DNA of 64,000 nucleotides from Dethiosulfovibrio salsuginis (GCF_900177735.1 NZ_FXBB01000010.1:1-64000); one strand, 5' to 3'. Numbered from the stretch's first letter, positions 42,652-55,590 are shown. Notes: generated from the sequence alone by a model not told the origin. Program-made: numbers and translations.

Positions 42652-43029
42652 CTACTTAGAGTCTTCCGGAGTTTCCTTGGAGAGCCCAACCTTGCCGGAG
42701 TCGGAGTCCGACTTGGTCTCATCCTTAGAGGTCTTTTGAGACTCCCCTGTTTCGACAGCCATCTTGCTGGAGACCGAGCCTTTAAGGACCCTTACTTTAA
42801 CGCCCTCGGAGATCTCCAGTATGAAGCTATCATCCTTGACTTCCCTGACGATGCCGATAAATCCACCAGCGGTGATAACCCTATCGCCCCTGCCCAAAGA
42901 CCCTATAAGGTCATCGTGTTTCTTCTGCCTCTTCTTCTGTGGTCTGATTATGAAGAAGTAGAATATTACCACGAATATGACCAGGGGAAAAAACATCTGC
43001 ATTGCTCCTGCCTGCCCGCTTTGATTCAA
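42652..43029 (-). CDS. yajC: Preprotein translocase subunit YajC
   Basis: Small membrane protein associated with SecDF. It has a single membrane helix (MFFPLVIFVVIFYFFIIRP at about residues 11-29) followed by the cytoplasmic domain with DRVITAGGFIGIV and a low-complexity, acidic and serine-rich tail. Start is TTG at 43029, supported by AGGAGG 8 nt upstream. The 125-residue length is slightly above the usual 90-115. Confidence 0.95.
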   Translation of the reverse strand: MNQSGQAGAMQMFFPLVIFVVIFYFFIIRPQKKRQKKHDDLIGSLGRGDRVITAGGFIGIVREVKDDSFILEISEGVKVRVLKGSVSSKMAVETGESQKTSKDETKSDSDSGKVGLSKETPEDSK

Positions 43030-43089
43030 CGATACCGCCTCCTATATCTTGTCCTTGTACGTTCTCAAGTGCCTATTCTACCATGGACT

Positions 43090-43707
43090 TCAGTGTTTGA
43101 GATAGAACAACAATTTTTCAAGCTCTACGGATATGTCTACAGAGTAGACTATAACTCCCTCAGGCACGGAGATAGAAGAAGGGGAAAAGTTCAGGATCCC
43201 CCGAATTACTCCGCTGGAGGTAGCTATATCAACACAGGACTGAGCAGCTTCCTTTGGAACTGTCAACATTATGACGTCTATATCCAGCTCAGACAGTTTT
43301 TTCGGCATATCGGCAAGGGAAAAACAGGGCTTACCTAAAAAAACTTTGCCTATTTTTTTCTCCGATACGTCAAAAAGGGCGACTATCTCGTAGTCCTGTG
43401 ATAGGAACGCCCTGTGGTCTATAATCGCTTCGCCTAAACGGCCAACTCCCACCAGGCCTATTCGCCATTTTTTGGGCGGTGCGAGAATATCCTCTACGTG
43501 GGAGAGCAACCTCTCCACGCCGTATCCTACCCCTCGCTTTCCTATTTCCCCGAAGTAGGATAGGTCTTTCCTGACCTGGCTTGCTTTGTAACCCAGCATA
43601 TCCCCTATATCTCTGGACGAGACCACCGACACATCTTCCTGAACTAAACGCTCAAGGAGCCGTCGGTATTGCACCAGACGCTCCACCGTCGGTTCAGCGA
43701 CCTTCAT
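43090..43707 (-). CDS. rex: Redox-sensing transcriptional repressor Rex
   Basis: Senses NADH/NAD+ and represses fermentation and anaerobic energy genes when NADH is low. The 205-residue protein has an N-terminal winged helix (SSRDIGDMLGYKASQVRKDL) and a Rossmann domain (GLVGVGRLGEAI) that binds NADH. It lies between eno and yajC; no clear Rex operator (TTGTGAA-type palindrome) was seen in the window. Confidence 0.96.
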   Translation of the reverse strand: MKVAEPTVERLVQYRRLLERLVQEDVSVVSSRDIGDMLGYKASQVRKDLSYFGEIGKRGVGYGVERLLSHVEDILAPPKKWRIGLVGVGRLGEAIIDHRAFLSQDYEIVALFDVSEKKIGKVFLGKPCFSLADMPKKLSELDIDVIMLTVPKEAAQSCVDIATSSGVIRGILNFSPSSISVPEGVIVYSVDISVELEKLLFYLKH

Positions 43708-43749
43708 AAAAAAACCTCCTCAAGGATCGGCGATGAACCGACCTGACGG

Positions 43750-45045
<1,296 letters not shown>

Positions 45046-45060
45046 CTAAATCAACCAAGT

Positions 45061-45345
45061 TCAACCCCAGACTTTATCCTCCGGGGAAAGCTTTTCGTCC
45101 AGAAGCATCCGATAAGGCTCTACTCCCTTTCTTTTGAGCACAGATTCGTCGTCTATTAGGACCTCCACCTTTAAAAGCCTCCTAGGAAAGGCTACCTCCA
45201 GGATATCGCCTACTTTTACGTCCGCAGAGGGTTTTACCTTTCGACCGGAGATCCTCACCGCACCGACGTCCACCATCTCCTGGGCGATCGTCCGCCTCTT
45301 TACCAGCCTGGAAAGTTTAAGGTATTTATCTACTCTAATTGTCAT
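45061..45345 (-). CDS. S4-domain RNA-binding protein (RqcP/HslR-like)
   Basis: A small S4-domain protein of 94 residues, opening with RVDKYLKLSRLVKRRTIAQEM, a classic S4 start. RqcP (YabO) of Bacillus binds the stalled 50S subunit in ribosome quality control, and HslR is the E. coli relative; which one this is cannot be told by length alone. It lies between rpoD and eno. Confidence 0.88.
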   Translation of the reverse strand: MTIRVDKYLKLSRLVKRRTIAQEMVDVGAVRISGRKVKPSADVKVGDILEVAFPRRLLKVEVLIDDESVLKRKGVEPYRMLLDEKLSPEDKVWG

Positions 45346-45358
45346 TCTATCTCTCTTT

Positions 45359-46504
45359 TCAAGACATATAATCCTTCAATGTCACAGTTCTGCTGGGGTG
45401 GCGAAGTTTCCTGAGGGCTTTAGCCTCTATCTGGCGAATGCGCTCTCTGGTGACACCGAATCTTTTACCTACGTCCTCTAAGGTATAACACTGACCGTCG
45501 TCAAAGCCAAACCTAAGCCTGAGCACCTGCTGTTCTCTGTCCGTCAAACCATCTAAGACCTTGTCAAGCTGTCCCCTTAGGAATTCCATCGAGGTCGATT
45601 CATCAGGACTTATCATGTCCTTGTCCTCTATAAAGTCCCCAAGCTCGCTGTCGTCTTCCTCCCCTACCGGAGATTCCAGGGAGACAGGCTCCTGGGCAAC
45701 CCGCCTTATCTGGACCACCTTTGAGGGCTCTATACCCATTTCTGCGGCTATTTCCTCGTCCGAGGGCTCTCGACCTAGGCTTTGGACTAAGTTTCTGGAG
45801 GTCCTCATTACCTTATTGATCGTCTCTACCATATGGACAGGTATTCTAATGGTTCTAGCCTGATCGGCAATAGCCCTGGTGATGGCCTGCCTTATCCACC
45901 AGGTCGCATAGGTACTGAATTTATAGCCTCTGGTGTAGTCGAACTTTTCAACCGCTCTGATCAAGCCGAGATTGCCCTCCTGGATGAGATCCAAAAAAAG
46001 CATTCCTCTTCCCATATACTTCTTAGCTATACTGACGACCAGACGGAGGTTGGCCTCCACTAATTTGGACTTAGCCTCTTTATCCCCTTCCTCTATGCTT
46101 TTTGCAAGCTCTACCTCCTGTTGCTGGGTGAGAAGAGGGATGGTGCCAATCTCCCTGAGATACATCCTGACCGGGTCGGATATCGACCCTAAATCGGACG
46201 ATGAGGACTCACAAGGGACAAGGGGAAGAGGATCTTCCTCCTCGAACTCCTCTGAGTCCTCCGGTTTGTGGATATTGATGCCTAATGCCTCCAGGTTTTC
46301 GTAGATCTTGTCCAAAAGAGCTTCGTTTAGGACATGATGGTTCATGTGCCGTTCTATGTCGTCCTTGGTTACATACCCCTTGCTCTGCCCCTCCAGAAGG
46401 ATATCTTTGATCTTATCGAGATACTGATCCAGAACGACCTCGGTTTGGTCTAGTTCAACCTCTAGGTCGTCACCTGCGTCCTGTTGATCAACGAGATTTT
46501 TCAT
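45359..46504 (-). CDS. rpoD: Primary RNA polymerase sigma factor (sigma-70/SigA)
   Basis: Housekeeping sigma factor. The 381-residue protein has region 1.1 at the N-terminus, region 1.2 ([17 protein letters not shown]), the region 2 helix [15 protein letters not shown], region 3 and the region 4 helix-turn-helix [18 protein letters not shown]. The ATG at 46504 is the only possible start, since an in-frame TGA lies five codons upstream. The nearest strong ribosome-binding site is about 48 nt away (see findings). It follows dnaG, as in many bacteria. Confidence 0.98.
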   Translation of the reverse strand: MKNLVDQQDAGDDLEVELDQTEVVLDQYLDKIKDILLEGQSKGYVTKDDIERHMNHHVLNEALLDKIYENLEALGINIHKPEDSEEFEEEDPLPLVPCESSSSDLGSISDPVRMYLREIGTIPLLTQQQEVELAKSIEEGDKEAKSKLVEANLRLVVSIAKKYMGRGMLFLDLIQEGNLGLIRAVEKFDYTRGYKFSTYATWWIRQAITRAIADQARTIRIPVHMVETINKVMRTSRNLVQSLGREPSDEEIAAEMGIEPSKVVQIRRVAQEPVSLESPVGEEDDSELGDFIEDKDMISPDESTSMEFLRGQLDKVLDGLTDREQQVLRLRFGFDDGQCYTLEDVGKRFGVTRERIRQIEAKALRKLRHPSRTVTLKDYMS

Positions 46505-46587
46505 GTTGTTTGGCCATCACCACCACATGACTTTAGCCGTGGGATGAGACGACCTCCCTCCTCTCGAACAATAAGCTTCTCCTGCAT
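46501..46587 (-). CDS. Possible 28-codon leader ORF overlapping rpoD
   Basis: A small open frame of 28 codons begins at ATG 46587 and ends in TGA that overlaps the rpoD ATG (ATGA). It contains the strong AGGAGGGAGG tract (46553-46562). I cannot show it is translated: no good ribosome-binding site precedes its ATG. If translated, it would couple to rpoD. Confidence 0.3.
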   Translation of the reverse strand: MQEKLIVREEGGRLIPRLKSCGGDGQTT

Positions 46588-46611
46588 TCTAAGAGAGTTC
46601 TGTGGTTGTAA

Positions 46612-46640
46612 CTTAGACTATCCATACAGGGCATCTCCAA
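46612..46640 (-). promoter_or_regulatory. Possible rpoD promoter
   Basis: On the minus strand TTGGAG (46635-46640), 17 nt and TCTAAG (46612-46617) give a modest match, placing the transcript start about 100 nt before rpoD. The -35 overlaps a 7-bp hairpin (46633-46652). Alternatively rpoD is expressed from dnaG read-through. Confidence 0.35.
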
Positions 46641-46680
46641 AAATATGGAGATAATCACCATACCGCCACCATAACACACC

Positions 46681-48411
46681 CTATTTGAGACACAGAATCT
46701 GTCTGATTTCCTCGTGTTCTTTTATCTCTTCAGGAGATGCCGCTCCTTGGAGCATTTTTACACGGAGTTCATTATACCGCATTTGAGCCTTTTTGCGACG
46801 TAAAAGAGAGCAAAAAAGTTCCCAGTTACGGTTAAAGTCACTGGGGAACTCCTCCAGGTAGGAGCCGCCTTTGGCAAGCACCCTTATCTGGAAGCTATCG
46901 CCAGCCTCAAGCCATCGCCTCTCCAGAGAGTCACAGGAATCACCGGAGAGGATAGAACTGGCCATCAGCTTAAGACGATCGTCGGAGATAAGGCAGAACA
47001 GTTCTTGAAGATCACAGTTTTTTCGAAGTTCTCCCTGTTGCCATAGAAGAGCTATTAAAGCCATCTCAGTCTTATCTGGATCCGTTAGAGGTGGTGTTCC
47101 GTCCATATCCTCCACAGGGCCATCTGGAGTGTTTTTTTCATGAGGGACAAAGGGCCTTCTTTTCCTGGATCTCAATTCGTCCAAGACCTCAAAGTCCCTT
47201 ATTCCTAAAACAGCGGCTAGCTTGGGAAGATAGGGAGAGATATCGACCATGTCGAGGGAAGCAAGCCCCTCGAGGAGGTCTTCTACAGCCGATTTTCGGG
47301 AGTCCCCATCGGCCATAGCAGATTCCCTCAGAGCTATGTGGTAATCCACGAGGGAAAGAGCGGATCTTAGACGATCTTTATACTCAATAGCCCCATCTGG
47401 GTCGGATAGCAAGTCATCAGGGTCTTTGCCTTTAGGCAGACTGACCACTTTAACCGACAATCCGGCCTTCTGAAGGACGTACATCCCTCTCAGGGCGGCG
47501 GCCTGCCCTGCTCCGTCAGCATCGTAACAGATATAAACCCTGTCGGCCAGTCGTTTTATTATAGTGGCCTGTTCCTCCGTCAAGGCGGTTCCTAAAGTAG
47601 CTACAGTCTGAGGAAAACCATTCATGTGGGATCTGATAGCGTCCATATAGCCTTCGACCAGTATAGCGTGCCCCTTCTCCCTTATGGCTGACTTCGCCTT
47701 TTCTATGAGGTATAGTGTTTTTCTCTTGCTGTAGATCTCCGTCTCAGGACTATTGAGGTATTTAGCTCCATCGCCTTCGGTAATCCTTCCTCCAAAAGCG
47801 ATAGTTCTACCGGATATGTCCTTTATGGGAAAGATAATCCGTCCTCTAAACCTGTCGTAATATCCTCTATCCCCCTGGATCGCCATGCCACACCGAACCA
47901 GATCACCAAGCTCCATAGAGGACAGGCCGCAGTCTTTCACGAGAAAATCCCAGGAGGGAGGAGCCCAACCGAGTGAAAAATCGCGACAGACCTTTTCGTC
48001 GATCCCTCGTCTAAACAGGTATGACCTAGCGGCAGCACCTTGGTCACCACGAAGGGTCTTTATATAACGATTAGAGACGTATTCCATGACCTCAAAAAGG
48101 TTTTTCCTGTTTTTACCCTCTTCTGACTTAAACTGAAGCTCTATGCCCGCCCTTTTTGACAGAACATCCAAAGTCTCGGCAAAGGAAAGTCCCTCTCTGT
48201 CCATCATAAAGGTGAATATATCCCCTCCCTTTCCGCACCCAAAGCAATGCCAGGTCTGCCTTTCCTGGGAAACGTGGAAAGAAGGGGTTTTTTCATCGTG
48301 AAAGGGGCAGAGCCCCTTGTAGCTTTGACCGCTTCTGATAAGTTTTACGTAATCTCCTATTACATCGACGATATCCAATTTGTCCTTTATTCTACCTACA
48401 TCGTCGCCCAA
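46681..48411 (-). CDS. dnaG: DNA primase
   Basis: Synthesises RNA primers for replication. The 576-residue protein has the N-terminal CHC2 zinc finger ([10 protein letters not shown] with CFGCGKGG), the Toprim catalytic core ([10 protein letters not shown] and [11 protein letters not shown]), and a C-terminal helicase-interacting region. Start is TTG at 48411 with AAGGAGG and a run of T residues between; no ATG fits as well. Together with rpoD it forms the macromolecular-synthesis pair. Confidence 0.97.
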   Translation of the reverse strand: MGDDVGRIKDKLDIVDVIGDYVKLIRSGQSYKGLCPFHDEKTPSFHVSQERQTWHCFGCGKGGDIFTFMMDREGLSFAETLDVLSKRAGIELQFKSEEGKNRKNLFEVMEYVSNRYIKTLRGDQGAAARSYLFRRGIDEKVCRDFSLGWAPPSWDFLVKDCGLSSMELGDLVRCGMAIQGDRGYYDRFRGRIIFPIKDISGRTIAFGGRITEGDGAKYLNSPETEIYSKRKTLYLIEKAKSAIREKGHAILVEGYMDAIRSHMNGFPQTVATLGTALTEEQATIIKRLADRVYICYDADGAGQAAALRGMYVLQKAGLSVKVVSLPKGKDPDDLLSDPDGAIEYKDRLRSALSLVDYHIALRESAMADGDSRKSAVEDLLEGLASLDMVDISPYLPKLAAVLGIRDFEVLDELRSRKRRPFVPHEKNTPDGPVEDMDGTPPLTDPDKTEMALIALLWQQGELRKNCDLQELFCLISDDRLKLMASSILSGDSCDSLERRWLEAGDSFQIRVLAKGGSYLEEFPSDFNRNWELFCSLLRRKKAQMRYNELRVKMLQGAASPEEIKEHEEIRQILCLK

Positions 48412-48433
48412 AAAAAAACCTCCTTAAAAGACG

Positions 48434-48480
48434 AAAAACAGGACAGGGAAGGCTCACGCTCTCCCCTGTCCTGTTTTTTC
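48434..48480 (-). terminator. Terminator after hppA
   Basis: An 11-bp perfect stem (48474-48464 with 48448-48438) around 15 nt is followed by T residues, 23 bp beyond the hppA stop. dnaG begins only 23 bp later, so dnaG depends on partial read-through or a hidden promoter. Confidence 0.85.
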
Positions 48481-48502
48481 GTTTGTCCCTTATACTATTT
48501 CC

Positions 48503-50461
48503 CTACAGGAATAGGGGGGCCATAACCACGGCCACAACGGACATAAGCTTTATAAGGATGTTGAGGCTCGGCCCAGAGGTGTCCTTGAAGGGGTCTCCGA
48601 CCGTATCTCCCACTACCGCAGCAGCGTGTTGCTCGGTTCCTTTGCCGCCGTGATGTCCCTCTTCTATGTATTTCTTAGCGTTATCCCAGGCTCCTCCGGA
48701 GTTGGACATGAATATAGCCATCATGACACCGGTAACTATAGAGCCGCCGAGCAGACCGCCAAGGGCCTCGGGACCGAGGAAGACTCCGACTAGGATAGGA
48801 GAAACGATTGCTAGAAGGCCCGGTATCACCATTTCTTTCAGAGCGGCACCGGTGGATATCTCGACGCACTTCTCGTATTCAGGACGGGCGGTTCCCTCCA
48901 TGATGCCTGGGATCTCCCTGAACTGACGACGGACCTCGTCTATCATGTGCTCCGCCGCTCTTCCTACAGCCTGGATGGTCAGGGCGCTGAAGAGGAAGGG
49001 CAACATTCCACCGATGAAGAGTCCGGTCATGACGGTGGGGTTGCTGAGGTCTATCGTGCTCAGATTCACCGCGGTGGCGTAGGCGGAGAAAAGGGAAAGG
49101 GCGGTCAGTGCGGCTGAGCCTATGGCCAGACCTTTACCCATAGCAGCGGTGGTGTTTCCTACCGCATCGAGCTTGTCGGTTATCTTGCGGACCTCAGGAG
49201 GAAGTTTGCTCATCTCGGCGATACCACCGGCGTTGTCGGCGATAGGACCGTAGGCATCTACGCTAAGGGTCATACCGGTGATGGAAAGCATACCGACCGC
49301 AGCACAGGCTATGCCAAAAAGTCCACCGAACTTGAAGCTTATCAAGGTAGCGGCACAGATCATGAGCACAGGCACCACGGTGGAGACCATCCCTACGGAT
49401 ATACCGGCAAGTATAGTTGTAGCAGCACCGGTCTCGGTGGCTCTAGCGATGTTCTTAACGGAGCGGTAGTCAGCGGAGGTATAGATCTCGGTGACCCAGC
49501 CGATGAGAACTCCCACGAGAATACCGGAAAGGACGCTCCAGAAGAGCCCCATATCTCCTGTCATGAGCTTTGTGGCAAAAAAGGCTCCAAGGATCATCAG
49601 GCCGCCGGTCAGGAAAGTGCCGTTTCTGAGGGCTGCCTGAGCGTTACCGCCGTCTTTGACCCTGACGACGAAGGTACCAAGGATAGACCCTAGTATGCCG
49701 AGGGCCGCAAGGACCAGGGGGTAAGCCACTCCAACGGTACCCATGGTAATAACGCCTATAGCCATAGCGGCTATAATGGAGTTGACGTAGGATTCGAATA
49801 GGTCCGCACCCATGCCTGCGATGTCCCCTACGTTGTCTCCGACGTTGTCCGCTATGGTAGCGGGGTTTCTCGGATCGTCCTCAGGAATCCCGGCCTCGAC
49901 TTTACCGACGAGGTCCGCTCCTACGTCAGCGGCCTTGGTGTAGATCCCGCCGCCAACACGGGCAAAGAGAGCGATCGAGCTAGCGCCAAATCCAAATCCG
50001 GTGATGACGCTAGGATCTCTGTAAAGGAAGTAACATACCAAGACCCCCAGGACCCCAAGTCCCACTACCGCCATACCCATAACGGTACCGCCTTTGAAAG
50101 CCACTCCCAGAGCTGCATTCATGCCTCTGGTAGCGGCGTAAGCGGTCTTTCCGTTGGACTTGGTGGCCACGTTCATGCCGATGTATCCCGCAACGGCACT
50201 GCACAGGGCTCCAAGGACAAAGGCCAAAGCGGTAGGAAGACCTAGCTTCCAGGTCAACAGAACGGCGACCAGTATCACGAAGGGGAAAAGCCACCTGTAT
50301 TCCCTGTTCAGAAACGCCATTGCCCCCTGATGAATGATCTCGGAGAGCTCATTCACCCTATCATTATCGACCCTGAACCTGTTGACTTTGCGATAGGAAG
50401 ACATCGCAAAGACAAGAGCCAGGATGCCGGTAAAACCGACAAGCGTAAAAATTTGACCCAT
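48503..50461 (-). CDS. hppA: Membrane-bound ion-pumping pyrophosphatase
   Basis: Couples pyrophosphate hydrolysis to export of H+ or Na+ across the cytoplasmic membrane. The 652-residue protein has about 16 membrane helices. Substrate motifs are [29 protein letters not shown] and the C-terminal [10 protein letters not shown] and [10 protein letters not shown]. The [10 protein letters not shown] segment carries alanine where potassium-independent enzymes have lysine, so it is probably potassium-dependent. Na+ versus H+ specificity cannot be decided by eye. Confidence 0.96.
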   Translation of the reverse strand: MGQIFTLVGFTGILALVFAMSSYRKVNRFRVDNDRVNELSEIIHQGAMAFLNREYRWLFPFVILVAVLLTWKLGLPTALAFVLGALCSAVAGYIGMNVATKSNGKTAYAATRGMNAALGVAFKGGTVMGMAVVGLGVLGVLVCYFLYRDPSVITGFGFGASSIALFARVGGGIYTKAADVGADLVGKVEAGIPEDDPRNPATIADNVGDNVGDIAGMGADLFESYVNSIIAAMAIGVITMGTVGVAYPLVLAALGILGSILGTFVVRVKDGGNAQAALRNGTFLTGGLMILGAFFATKLMTGDMGLFWSVLSGILVGVLIGWVTEIYTSADYRSVKNIARATETGAATTILAGISVGMVSTVVPVLMICAATLISFKFGGLFGIACAAVGMLSITGMTLSVDAYGPIADNAGGIAEMSKLPPEVRKITDKLDAVGNTTAAMGKGLAIGSAALTALSLFSAYATAVNLSTIDLSNPTVMTGLFIGGMLPFLFSALTIQAVGRAAEHMIDEVRRQFREIPGIMEGTARPEYEKCVEISTGAALKEMVIPGLLAIVSPILVGVFLGPEALGGLLGGSIVTGVMMAIFMSNSGGAWDNAKKYIEEGHHGGKGTEQHAAAVVGDTVGDPFKDTSGPSLNILIKLMSVVAVVMAPLFL

Positions 50462-50541
50462 AAACCAGACCTCCTCTGTTTTCTATAAAACCAACCACGT
50501 TACAGGCCCCTCGAAGGGACCGGTCCGCCCAAAACTAGAAC

Positions 50542-50570
50542 ATTATAGTAAAGGCCTTGAATAAAGACAA
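50542..50570 (-). promoter_or_regulatory. Promoter of hppA
   Basis: On the minus strand TTGTCT (50565-50570), a 17-nt spacer and a consensus TATAAT (50542-50547), giving an approximately 75-nt leader that contains a GGTCCC/GGGGCC hairpin. Confidence 0.78.
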
Positions 50571-50577
50571 GGGACGG

Positions 50578-52110
50578 TTATTCCCATTCCACCGTTGCCG
50601 GTGGTTTACTGGTGACATCGTAGACCACTCGGTTTACACCTTGAACTTCATTGCATATTCTGGTGGAGATTCGATCTAGAACTTCGTTCGGGAAACGGAA
50701 CCATTCGGCGGTCATTCCGTCGGAAGAGGTTATAGCCCTCAAAGCCAAAACCCTGGCGTAGGTCCTGTCGTCTCCCATTACCCCTACGGTGTAGACAGGG
50801 AGCAATACGGCGAAAGCCTGCCATATATCGTTATAAAGGCCGGCCTTTCTGATCTCGTCAAGGTAGATCCTATCCGCTTTTCTGAGTATATCCAGTTTTT
50901 CCACCGTTATATCGCCAAGACAGCGAACCGCCAGCCCCGGACCAGGGAAAGGATGCCTCGATACTATGTCCTCAGGAACGTCTATTATCCTCCCTAAGGC
51001 ACGAACCTCGTCCTTAAAGAGATCCCTCAAAGGCTCAAGAACCTTCAGGCTCATGTCATCAGGAAGGCCTCCTACGTTGTGGTGGCTTTTTATGACAGCC
51101 GCTCCTTTGCCTTTATGGCCGCTTTCTATAACGTCAGGATAGAGGGTTCCCTGGAGAAGCCACTTGGCGTCGGAAACTTTTGAAGACTCCGCCTCGAAAA
51201 CCCTCACGAAAAGCTCGCCTATCACCTTGCGCTTCTTTTCAGGCTCGGTCACGCCCTCTAGGGCCTTGAGGAACCGCTCAGAGGCATCTACGTGTATCAC
51301 GTTCAGGTCCATAGCCCTGTAGCTTTCCATGACCTCCTCAGCCTCTTTGTCCCTCATCATACCGGTATCGACGAAGATACACTGAAGTCTGTCGCCTATA
51401 GCCTTAGATACCAACGCAGCGGCCACAGAGGAGTCAACTCCACCGGAAAGACCGCAGATAACCTTATCCTGCCCTACGGTTTCCCTGATCTCTTCGACGG
51501 CGTTTTCGACCCAATCCCCTAGGTCCCAGTCGCCAGCACAGCGACAGACGTGGAACAGGAAGTTAGACAACATGGTCTCCCCATACTCGGTATGGGCGAC
51601 CTCTGGATGGTATTGAAAACCGTTTACCCTGCCGTCTTCGGACCTAAAACCGGCGATCACACCGTCATCGGTCCGGGAGGTCATGATCGTTCCCTCAGGA
51701 AGACTCTCGACATCGTCCCCATGGCTCATCCAAACCTGGTTTTTTGCCGGAACGTCCCGGTAGATAGGGCTACCGTCGTCTATCACCGTTATGTAGGCCC
51801 TTCCGTACTCCCTGCTGGTGGAGGATCTTACCTGACCTCCCATAGCCTTACAGAGATACTGCATCCCGTAACACAGCCCGAGAACGGGAAGATCCATCTG
51901 GATCACCGATTCGTCTATCCTGGGGGCCCCTTCTTCCAGAACGCTTCTAGGGCCACCGGAGATGATAAGGCCCTTAGGGGATCTCTTGGCTATCTCATCG
52001 GCGGAGACGTCCCAAGGCAGTATCTCACTGTGGACCTTAAGCTCTCTGATCCTCCTGGCTATTAACTGGGTAAACTGGGAGCCGCAATCCAAAATAACTA
52101 TATTGTCCAT
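50578..52110 (-). CDS. guaA: GMP synthase (glutamine-hydrolysing)
   Basis: Converts XMP to GMP with glutamine and ATP. The 510-residue protein has an N-terminal class I glutaminase domain (LGLCYGMQYL with the catalytic Cys, and a later HPEVAHTEYG), an ATP-pyrophosphatase domain with GLSGGVDSSVAAAL, and a C-terminal dimerisation domain (PFPGPGLAVRCLG). Confidence 0.98.
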   Translation of the reverse strand: MDNIVILDCGSQFTQLIARRIRELKVHSEILPWDVSADEIAKRSPKGLIISGGPRSVLEEGAPRIDESVIQMDLPVLGLCYGMQYLCKAMGGQVRSSTSREYGRAYITVIDDGSPIYRDVPAKNQVWMSHGDDVESLPEGTIMTSRTDDGVIAGFRSEDGRVNGFQYHPEVAHTEYGETMLSNFLFHVCRCAGDWDLGDWVENAVEEIRETVGQDKVICGLSGGVDSSVAAALVSKAIGDRLQCIFVDTGMMRDKEAEEVMESYRAMDLNVIHVDASERFLKALEGVTEPEKKRKVIGELFVRVFEAESSKVSDAKWLLQGTLYPDVIESGHKGKGAAVIKSHHNVGGLPDDMSLKVLEPLRDLFKDEVRALGRIIDVPEDIVSRHPFPGPGLAVRCLGDITVEKLDILRKADRIYLDEIRKAGLYNDIWQAFAVLLPVYTVGVMGDDRTYARVLALRAITSSDGMTAEWFRFPNEVLDRISTRICNEVQGVNRVVYDVTSKPPATVEWE

Positions 52111-52147
52111 GGCTGATTCCTCCCGAATGTAGGTTGAATATCGGATT

Positions 52148-52175
52148 ATGATACCAGAAAGGCCGACTCCGGCAA
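52148..52175 (-). promoter_or_regulatory. Possible guaA promoter
   Basis: On the minus strand TTGCCG (52170-52175), 16 nt and TATCAT (52148-52153), about 38 bp before guaA and just downstream of the groEL terminator. Confidence 0.55.
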
Positions 52176-52187
52176 TCCCTGTTTACG

Positions 52188-52226
52188 AAAAAAAGGGAAC
52201 CTCCGAGAAAACACGGAGGCTCCCTT
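52188..52226 (-). terminator. Terminator of groESL
   Basis: A 13-bp stem (52226-52214 with 52205-52193, one G-U pair) around an 8-nt loop is followed by a run of T residues on the minus strand, 17 bp after groEL. Confidence 0.9.
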
Positions 52227-52242
52227 GAGGACGTAAAGGGGA

Positions 52243-53910
<1,668 letters not shown>

Positions 53911-53925
53911 CTAATGAGCCAAAAA

Positions 53926-54216
53926 CTACTTCTCAATTATCGCGAGAACATCTCTCTCGCTGAATATCACGTACTCATCGCCGTCGATCTTTACCTCTGT
54001 TCCAGCGTATTTGCTGAAAATTATACGATCACCGACTTTGAGCTCAAGAGGAAGCTTCTGTCCGTTTTCAAGGACTTTTCCGCTACCGACCGCGACCACT
54101 TCGCCCTCCTGGGGCTTTTCCTTGGCCGTGTCGGGGAGATAGAGACCGCCTTTGGTCTTCTCCTCGCTGGTAACCACTTTGACTACGATACGATCCGCAA
54201 GGGGTTTGAGATTCAC
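53926..54216 (-). CDS. groS: 10 kDa co-chaperonin GroES
   Basis: Cap of the GroEL chamber. The 96-residue protein starts [13 protein letters not shown] and has the mobile loop [12 protein letters not shown]. Translation starts at GTG (54216) with AGGAGG 8 nt upstream. Confidence 0.98.
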   Translation of the reverse strand: MNLKPLADRIVVKVVTSEEKTKGGLYLPDTAKEKPQEGEVVAVGSGKVLENGQKLPLELKVGDRIIFSKYAGTEVKIDGDEYVIFSERDVLAIIEK

Positions 54217-54249
54217 GCTAAATACCTCCTAAAATTTCTTCTGGTGATA

Positions 54250-54276
54250 TTAGCACTCAAACCATGTGAGTGCTAA
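54250..54276 (-). promoter_or_regulatory. CIRCE operator (HrcA binding site)
   Basis: TTAGCACTC, nine bases, GAGTGCTAA: a perfect match to the CIRCE inverted repeat. HrcA binding here would repress groES-groEL until heat stress. It lies 34 bp before groES. Confidence 0.97.
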
Positions 54277-54288
54277 CCGACGATGCTG

Positions 54289-54317
54289 ATGATAATCTCA
54301 AGGGCTTTAAATCTCAA
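54289..54317 (-). promoter_or_regulatory. Promoter of groESL
   Basis: On the minus strand TTGAGA (54312-54317), 17 nt and TATCAT (54289-54294); the expected start lies just upstream of or at the CIRCE element, the normal layout for HrcA-controlled genes. Confidence 0.7.
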
Positions 54318-54395
54318 TAGCTACTACAGGCAGATAGTCGAACATATGGATTTATATCCGAGAATATCTCGTTTTTTCTTCCATTATCACATTGG

Positions 54396-55403
54396 TCAAA
54401 CCCCATCGGTGATTCTCCAAGACGGAGAGGGCGATAACTCTAGATCGGAACGACGGCCTCTGTTCCAGCCATGGTAGGCGGCCCCAGCTATCATGACCCC
54501 GTTATCGGTGCAGTAGAAGGGGTCGGGAAGATAGGCTTTCCATGCGGTTTGGGTCAATAGTTTTTTCCTCAGATAGGAGTTCGCTCCTACTCCCCCTGAG
54601 ACGGCGACCTTCCTCACCCCCGTAAGGGATACGGCTATATGGAGCTTTGAGACGAGGGATTGGGCCACCGCTCTCTGGAAAGAAGCACAGAGATCCTCCA
54701 AAGGCAGCGGTTGTCCGTTTTTTCTAAGTTTCTCGACCTGGGATAGAACCGATGTTTTCAGCCCGCTAAAGCTAAACTCCACCTTTTCCGACGAGCGAAG
54801 AGGGACAGGAAAATCGAAAGCCCTCTCGTTGCCGGTGAGAGCCAGTTTGTCTATGATAGGACCACCGGGATAACCTAGCCCTAACAATTTAGCCACTTTA
54901 TCGTAGGCCTCTCCTGCTGCGTCGTCTCTGGTTTCACCTATTACCCGATAATCCCCTAGCTCTTTCACCAAAACAACCTCGGTGTGACCACCGGAGACTA
55001 TCATAGCCAGAAAGGGAGGATCCAAGTCAGGGTGGTTTACTACATTTGCAAAAATATGGCCTTCCAGATGATTAACCCCTAAAATAGGCTTACCCCAACC
55101 TTGGGCCAAGCCCTTCATCGCCATGACTCCAACGAGCAAAGATCCCATCAATCCAGGGCCAGAGGTCACGGCGAGCAAATCGATGTCCCTTTTAGGATCG
55201 GATATACCTGCCTCTAGAAGGGCCCTGTCCAAGAGGGGCAAAACCGCCTCCAGATGCATCCTGGAGGCAAATTCAGGCACTACACCGCCAAAGGGTGAGT
55301 GGCTATCTATCTGACTGGAGATAACCGAGGACCTGATGGTCCGTTGCCCTTCGAGGATAGCCACCGCTGTATCGTCACAACTACTCTCCAGAGCGAGGGT
55401 CAA
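54396..55403 (-). CDS. tsaD: tRNA N6-adenosine threonylcarbamoyltransferase
   Basis: Transfers the threonylcarbamoyl group from TC-AMP (made by TsaC at 13.5 kb) to A37 of ANN-decoding tRNAs, together with TsaB and TsaE. It has LALESSCDDTAV at the N-terminus, the metal-binding NHLEGHI, and GGVGANSYLR with DNGVMIAGAAYHGW. I prefer TTG 55403, which puts the conserved ESSCDDT at the usual distance from the start, over an in-frame GTG at 55430 that has no visible ribosome-binding site. Confidence 0.95.
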   Translation of the reverse strand: MTLALESSCDDTAVAILEGQRTIRSSVISSQIDSHSPFGGVVPEFASRMHLEAVLPLLDRALLEAGISDPKRDIDLLAVTSGPGLMGSLLVGVMAMKGLAQGWGKPILGVNHLEGHIFANVVNHPDLDPPFLAMIVSGGHTEVVLVKELGDYRVIGETRDDAAGEAYDKVAKLLGLGYPGGPIIDKLALTGNERAFDFPVPLRSSEKVEFSFSGLKTSVLSQVEKLRKNGQPLPLEDLCASFQRAVAQSLVSKLHIAVSLTGVRKVAVSGGVGANSYLRKKLLTQTAWKAYLPDPFYCTDNGVMIAGAAYHGWNRGRRSDLELSPSPSWRITDGV

Positions 55404-55417
55404 AAATCCTCTCTCAC

Positions 55418-55585
55418 TCAATGTCCACACCCACTACAACAACTACAGGATCCACTGCATGACTTGGAGCGAAACTGTTCGCCTTTTTCGTGAATAAGGA
55501 CCTTGCCTTTGCAGTAGGGGCACCGGGATTCCCTTTTCTCGCTGTCAAATCTCTCTCCACAACTGGCACATTTAAACGTATGCAA
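55418..55585 (-). CDS. Small zinc-ribbon protein (FmdB-like)
   Basis: A 55-residue protein with a CxxC...CPYC zinc ribbon (CASCGERF and CPYCKG), then a basic and serine-rich, cysteine-rich tail (SCSCCSGCGH). FmdB-type regulators share the ribbon, but the function is unknown. TTG 55585 with GAGGTGA 5 nt or so upstream is preferred over the ATG at 55624, which would overlap the upstream gene. Confidence 0.7.
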   Translation of the reverse strand: MHTFKCASCGERFDSEKRESRCPYCKGKVLIHEKGEQFRSKSCSGSCSCCSGCGH

Positions 55586-55590
55586 AAAAA

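Noticed and set aside
43030-43089. TTGAGA and TATAGG ahead of yajC considered as promoter
   Set aside because: The -10 candidate overlaps the ribosome-binding site, so transcripts would lack it.
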